A stretch of 7,834 bases of DNA from an uncultured Nitrososphaera sp. (GTDB taxonomy: Archaea; Thermoproteota; Nitrososphaeria; Nitrososphaerales; Nitrososphaeraceae): contig NZ_CAMLDP010000080.1 of assembly GCF_946478925.1 (NCBI RefSeq), forward strand, positions 1 through 7,834, given 5' to 3'. Below the pieces are notes generated by a model. That model ran no database searches, had not been told where the DNA came from, and was given only the letters and a program-made list of their open reading frames with translations. Positions 5,281 to 7,834 of the stretch are shown here, one piece after another (position 1 is the stretch's first letter; every line of letters starts with the position of its first letter). The position numbers and the translations under genes were made by a program.

Positions 5281-6123
5281 TGTATGGTCAATAGAATGCG
5301 AAATCTCGTCGAGCCTTGGAAGCGGGTGCATAACCGCGACATCCTGCTTTGCCTTTTCCAGAGTCGTGCTGTCGATCGTGTACGAGCCTTTGACTTTCTC
5401 GTACTCCTGCACGTCGGGAAAGCGCTCGCGCTGGATCCTTGTCACGTACAGCACGTCGGCGTGCGCAAGCACGTCGTCAAGCTCGTTGTGCTCTTTTATC
5501 TTTAGCTTGCCCTGCACGTCGTATATCGACTCTTTTCTCACTGCAAGCGACGGCGGCGACACGAGATGCACGTCGACGCGATAGTTGGCAAGGCCGTACA
5601 GCAATGAATACACGGTCCGGCCATACTTCAAGTCGCCCACGATTGCAATCGATAGCCCGTCGATTCCGCCCTTTTCCTTCATGATTGTGTACAAATCGAG
5701 CAGCGCCTGCGTCGGGTGTTCCTCGCTTCCGCTCCCCGCGTTTATTATCGGGTTTGTCGACAGCTCGGCAGCAAACCTGCTAGAGCCGTCCATCGGGTGC
5801 CTAAGCACAATGACGTCAGAGTAAAGGTCGATGACCCTGATGGTGTCGGCTAGGCTCTCGCCCTTTTCCACTGACGACGACTTTAACTCTGAAATGCCTA
5901 TGAAACTACCCCCAAGCGACGCCATCGCCGCCTCGAAACTCATCCTTGTTCTGGTGCTCGGCTCGTAGAATATGTAGCCAAGCGTCCTTCCCCTCCCAAG
6001 CTCCCCGCGCTCGCCCGGCTTCATCGTCCTAATCTTATCAGTCGCCGAAAAGACGTACTCGAGGTCGGCCTTGGAGAAGTCCTTTATCGAGACGATGTCG
6101 CGGTCGTAAAAGTGGTTGGGCAT
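5188..6123 (-). CDS. pyrB: Aspartate carbamoyltransferase, catalytic chain
   Basis: A 311-residue cytoplasmic enzyme that joins carbamoyl phosphate and aspartate in the first committed step of pyrimidine synthesis. It carries the carbamoyl-phosphate loop STRTR (56-60), the SSVEKGES loop (83-90) with the Lys that reaches into a neighbouring active site, RHP (108-110), HPTQ (136-139), GDLKYGRTV (163-171), the aspartate-loop RIQRERF (229-235) and MHPLPR (265-270). Length is normal and all motifs are present, so it should be active. The ATG at 6121-6123 is preceded by a TATA-like box and no Shine-Dalgarno, suggesting a leaderless or nearly leaderless message. Its last 93 bp are repeated at 1311-1403, so this 3' end may have come with the inserted DNA. 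It overlaps the polymerase gene tail-to-tail by 6 bp. No regulatory chain gene (pyrI) follows it. Confidence 0.97.
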   Translation of the reverse strand: MPNHFYDRDIVSIKDFSKADLEYVFSATDKIRTMKPGERGELGRGRTLGYIFYEPSTRTRMSFEAAMASLGGSFIGISELKSSSVEKGESLADTIRVIDLYSDVIVLRHPMDGSSRFAAELSTNPIINAGSGSEEHPTQALLDLYTIMKEKGGIDGLSIAIVGDLKYGRTVYSLLYGLANYRVDVHLVSPPSLAVRKESIYDVQGKLKIKEHNELDDVLAHADVLYVTRIQRERFPDVQEYEKVKGSYTIDSTTLEKAKQDVAVMHPLPRLDEISHSIDHTKNAVYFKQAAYGKELRAALLALMLNENPPL

Positions 6124-6128
6124 TTCTT

Positions 6129-6145
6129 ATTCTTTTGAAAAGAAT
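6129..6145. promoter_or_regulatory. Perfect 17-bp palindrome upstream of the pyrB start
   Basis: ATTCTTTT-G-AAAAGAAT has two 8-bp arms with one central base. It sits between the TATA-like box and the pyrB ATG, 6 bp from the start codon, where a bound protein would block transcription initiation. It could also be a simple A/T-rich hairpin ending transcripts of the upstream gene. The symmetry is seen; the function is inferred. Confidence 0.45.
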
Positions 6146-6150
6146 GGCTC

Positions 6151-6159
6151 GTAATAAAC
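6151..6159 (-). promoter_or_regulatory. TATA-like box for pyrB
   Basis: On the minus strand this reads GTTTATTAC, centred about 32 nt before the pyrB ATG. Transcription would start a few bases ahead of the start codon. Confidence 0.5.
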
Positions 6160-6166
6160 CCTTTAG

Positions 6167-6544
6167 TCACAGGCCTTTCATGACGATCGCGTCTACCAGG
6201 AACCTGCTCAGCGCGCCTGCATTGATCTCCTTTTCGCTTACAAATTCCAAGTACCTGACCTGCATCTTGGGCCCGCCGAGCAAAAGCCCATCCGGGTCCG
6301 GCAGGTGGAAGCCGTGCTCAAAGTACAGTTTCACTTTGTCTTTTGCCGGAAAGATGCCGCAGAAATAGCCGACGGCAGGGTGCCTGTGGCCTATTGCGTG
6401 CCAGCCGGGATAGCCTGTCTCCGAGGCGCCCTCGACAGTTTTCTTGATTATAGTGCGCAGCCGATTTGCTATTGCCCTCACCTCCGACGTGTGGCCCTCA
6501 AGCCCTTCCTCGGGCGAAATGGTGCGCTTTGGCGGCAACGACAC
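6167..6544 (-). CDS. DUF1801-like small protein
   Basis: A 125-residue protein that resembles the DUF1801 (YdhG-like) family from memory: an N-terminal helix with RAIANRLRTIIKKTV (23-37), then an aromatic beta-rich core with the PGW, FCGIFPAKDKVKLYF and DGLLLGGPKMQVRYLEF segments (the last about 85-101), where the family typically has a glycine loop followed by a strand. The biochemical role of this family is not established. The start is GTG at 6542-6544; no Shine-Dalgarno is seen, and a TATA-like CTTTATC (6565-6571) lies about 24 nt upstream, consistent with a leaderless message. There is no signal peptide or membrane segment. The gene stands 43 bp upstream of pyrB on the same strand but seems to have a separate promoter. 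Family assignment is moderate. Confidence 0.8.
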   Translation of the reverse strand: MSLPPKRTISPEEGLEGHTSEVRAIANRLRTIIKKTVEGASETGYPGWHAIGHRHPAVGYFCGIFPAKDKVKLYFEHGFHLPDPDGLLLGGPKMQVRYLEFVSEKEINAGALSRFLVDAIVMKGL

Positions 6545-6564
6545 CTGCTGCAGTGAAGCGGAGG

Positions 6565-6571
6565 ATAAAGC
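6565..6571 (-). promoter_or_regulatory. TATA-like box for the DUF1801-like gene
   Basis: Minus-strand CTTTATC just after the stop codon of the upstream gene and about 24 nt before the GTG start. The spacing fits leaderless transcription. Confidence 0.4.
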
Positions 6572-6946
6572 TTACTTGTCAAACGCGCCTGCGACGCGCT
6601 GGAACTCTGAGAGGAATTTCTTGGCCTCCATGTCATCCTTGTAGTACAGAGCAAAGCTGGAGACGTACTTGCCGATGACAAGACAGTACTCGCCGTTCTC
6701 GTTGTCCTTCTCAAACTCCAAGTAATCCAAATCTTTGGGCCCGCCCTTGTACCCGTCGTCATAGAGCACCGCCTGCATGAGGTTCACGATGTCGTAGAAC
6801 TCGCCGTACTTCATGGCAAAGTCGATGGAGAGGCCAAAATCTGACGACTCGACGTGGAGCGAGAACTCGCGGTTGTTCTTCATCAGCGAGAACGAAAAGT
6901 AGTTCAGCTCCACAAGCTCCGGCAGGCTTTCGTCTGCTTGCTCCAT
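6572..6946 (-). CDS. Hypothetical acidic protein, 124 residues
   Basis: I do not recognise this protein. It is acidic, probably cytoplasmic, and reads as a beta-rich N-terminal half (NYFSFSLMKNNREFSLHVES and following) and a C-terminal helix (DDMEAKKFLSEFQRVAGAF, 103-121). It has an unusual run of acidic and glycine residues (DDGYKGGPKDLDYLEFEKDNENGE, about 63-86), but no metal-binding or catalytic motif. The ATG at 6944-6946 has a purine-rich AAGGGGG about 10 nt upstream and A/T-rich boxes further up. It is transcribed divergently from the 79-residue gene at 7009, with 62 bp between the start codons, and lies 27 bp upstream of the DUF1801-like gene. Codon use and composition look like the surrounding chromosome, which supports a real gene. 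Confidence 0.72.
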   Translation of the reverse strand: MEQADESLPELVELNYFSFSLMKNNREFSLHVESSDFGLSIDFAMKYGEFYDIVNLMQAVLYDDGYKGGPKDLDYLEFEKDNENGEYCLVIGKYVSSFALYYKDDMEAKKFLSEFQRVAGAFDK

Positions 6947-6958
6947 ATTTTATACGCC

Positions 6959-6971
6959 CCCTTGGTAAGGG
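6959..6971. repeat. Short inverted repeat in the divergent intergenic region
   Basis: CCCTT-GGT-AAGGG, a 5-bp-arm dyad directly abutting the larger dyad at 6972-6991. It could form a small hairpin in the leader of the minus-strand gene and overlaps that gene's Shine-Dalgarno-like AAGGGGG. This may be chance. Confidence 0.25.
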
Positions 6972-6991
6972 AACAGTTTATTTTAACTGTT
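6972..6991. promoter_or_regulatory. Shared divergent promoter with an inverted repeat
   Basis: AACAGTT-TATTTT-AACTGTT has 7-bp arms around an A/T-rich centre. On the plus strand TTTATTTTAA (6977-6986) is about 28 nt before the ATG at 7009; on the minus strand the same bases read TTAAAATAAA, about 35 nt before the ATG at 6946. One symmetric element may thus act as the TATA box for both divergent genes and could serve as an operator. The symmetry is seen; joint control is inference. Confidence 0.5.
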
Positions 6992-7008
6992 GTTCATGGC
7001 TCACCTCA

Positions 7009-7248
7009 ATGCCCGCGTCCTTTGTTTATGGCCAGATCTCGCTGGAATTCCAGGTTGAGGCAGGCAGGAAAGCAAAGGCGATAGTGAGGTACCGCTATTA
7101 CGCGCAGGAAAACAGAGTTGAATATATCTCAATAGACTACACGGACCCAAAGCTGAAAGAGAAGGTCGACGGCGACCCGGCGATGAGGGAGAAGATAAAC
7201 GAGTACGTGAGAAAAATGCTCTCAAAGAGGAACGAGGGCCTCTCTTAG
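7009..7248 (+). CDS. Hypothetical protein, 79 residues
   Basis: Not a family I recognise. It is a small protein with a beta-rich first half (FVYGQISLEFQVE, then KAKAIVRYRYYA and RVEYISIDY) and a basic C-terminal helix (AMREKINEYVRKMLSKR, 58-74). There are no cysteines, membrane segments or signal peptide. The ATG lies about 28 nt after the divergent TATA-like element and has no Shine-Dalgarno, so the message is probably leaderless. It is 32 bp upstream of the F420-reductase-like gene, which has its own TATA-like box, so a shared operon is possible but not required. Codon use resembles the neighbouring chromosomal genes. Confidence 0.75.
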   Translation: MPASFVYGQISLEFQVEAGRKAKAIVRYRYYAQENRVEYISIDYTDPKLKEKVDGDPAMREKINEYVRKMLSKRNEGLS

Positions 7249-7249
7249 C

Positions 7250-7258
7250 GCTTAAATG
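7250..7258 (+). promoter_or_regulatory. TATA-like box for the F420-reductase-like gene
   Basis: GCTTAAATG, centred about 27 nt before the ATG at 7281. The spacing is right for leaderless transcription, and no Shine-Dalgarno precedes the ATG. Confidence 0.45.
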
Positions 7259-7280
7259 CACATCTTGGCTAGGGACTCTT

Positions 7281-7834
7281 ATGAAAATTGGAATCATCGG
7301 CTCCGGCGAGGTGGGGCAGAGGCTTGGCGACGGCTTTATCGAGCTTGGGCACACTGTAAAGATAGGCACGCGCGACCCGCAAAAGGTGGCTGCGTGGGTC
7401 GAAAAACACGGCGACAAAGCTTCTGCAGGCAGCTTTTCCGAGGCCGCTGAGTTTGGCGAAGACATGGTTGCCATAGCGACGCTGTGGACCGGGACGCAGA
7501 GCGCGATTGAAATGGCCGGCCCGGCCAATTTTGCAGGCAAGGTCGTGATGGACGTTACAAACCCGCTCGACTTTTCCTCGACTCCGCCAAAGCTTGCAAT
7601 CGGCCACACCGACTCGGCCGGCGAGACCATCCAGCGCCTGCTTCCCGATGCCAGAGTCGTCAAGGCGTTCAACACGGTCGGAAACCCGCTCATGCTGCAC
7701 CCTGACTTTGCCGGCGGCAGGCCGACGATGTTTGTGTGCGGAAACGACGACGGCGCCAAAGAGCTGGTGCGCGACATCGCGTTTTCGCTCGGCTGGGAGA
7801 CCTTGGACGTCGGGAGCATCGAAGGGTCGCGGTT
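7281..7834 (+). CDS. NADPH-dependent F420 reductase-like oxidoreductase, 3'-truncated by window edge
   Basis: 184 codons are visible and the frame remains open at the window end. The N-terminus begins MKIGIIGSGEVGQRLG, a Rossmann GxGxxG loop (G7, G9, G12) that binds NADP(H). T30-R31 at the end of the second strand suits recognition of the NADP phosphate. Further family marks are DVTNPLDF (about 94-101), where the nicotinamide is held, and VVKAFNTVGNPLM (127-139), typical of the F420-dependent NADP oxidoreductase fold. Members move hydride between NADPH and cofactor F420, which Thaumarchaeota are thought to make. Some relatives act on other substrates, so the exact reaction is open. The start is chosen from the family N-terminus and the TATA-like spacing. 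Confidence 0.88.
   Translation, partial: MKIGIIGSGEVGQRLGDGFIELGHTVKIGTRDPQKVAAWVEKHGDKASAGSFSEAAEFGEDMVAIATLWTGTQSAIEMAGPANFAGKVVMDVTNPLDFSSTPPKLAIGHTDSAGETIQRLLPDARVVKAFNTVGNPLMLHPDFAGGRPTMFVCGNDDGAKELVRDIAFSLGWETLDVGSIEGSR

Noticed and set aside
7001..7819. A long minus-strand open frame (272 codons)
   Set aside because: It is antisense to the 79-residue gene and the Rossmann oxidoreductase. The plus frames show family motifs and promoter spacing; the minus frame is Ser/Pro-rich shadow sequence typical of GC-rich coding DNA.

Overview
The window looks like a chromosomal segment of an ammonia-oxidising archaeon of the Nitrososphaera type (Thaumarchaeota/Nitrososphaerota). The case rests on an archaeal-type serine hydroxymethyltransferase and aspartate carbamoyltransferase, a RadA-like protein next to a family B DNA polymerase, TATA-like boxes about 24-32 nt upstream of several start codons with little or no leader, and moderately high GC in the housekeeping genes. 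The species is inferred from gene character, not from a marker gene.

Layout. Positions 1-1310 (+) hold the 3' part of glyA. Positions 1311-1403 hold a 93-bp remnant of the 3' end of pyrB in minus orientation, starting at the base after the glyA stop. Positions 1404-1579 are a non-coding leader with palindromes and a TATA-like box. Positions 1580-5193 (+) are a compact four-gene operon: a zinc-ribbon RadA/RecA-like paralogue with ruined Walker motifs, two small helical proteins that are paralogues of each other, and a family B DNA polymerase that has lost its proofreading residues and carries an altered motif C (PolB2/Dpo2-like). Positions 5188-6123 (-) are intact pyrB, whose last 93 bp are the second copy of the repeat. 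Then come a DUF1801-like gene (6167-6544, -), an unrecognised small gene (6572-6946, -), a divergent small unrecognised gene (7009-7248, +), and the 5' part of an NADPH:F420-reductase-like gene (7281 to the window edge, +).

The main observation is that the polymerase operon is bracketed by two direct copies of the pyrB 3' end (77 of 93 positions identical, no gaps). glyA and pyrB were therefore probably convergent neighbours, and the operon arrived by integration or recombination at the pyrB 3' end, leaving pyrB intact and a 30-codon stub beside glyA. No integrase lies between the repeats.

Functionally, the four genes resemble a translesion-synthesis cassette: an exonuclease-dead polymerase, a RecA-fold accessory protein that probably cannot hydrolyse ATP, and two small accessory proteins. 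The plan parallels the bacterial ImuA-ImuB-DnaE2 set and the damage-inducible Dpo2 polymerase of Sulfolobus. The flanking genes are ordinary one-carbon, pyrimidine and redox metabolism plus small uncharacterised proteins.
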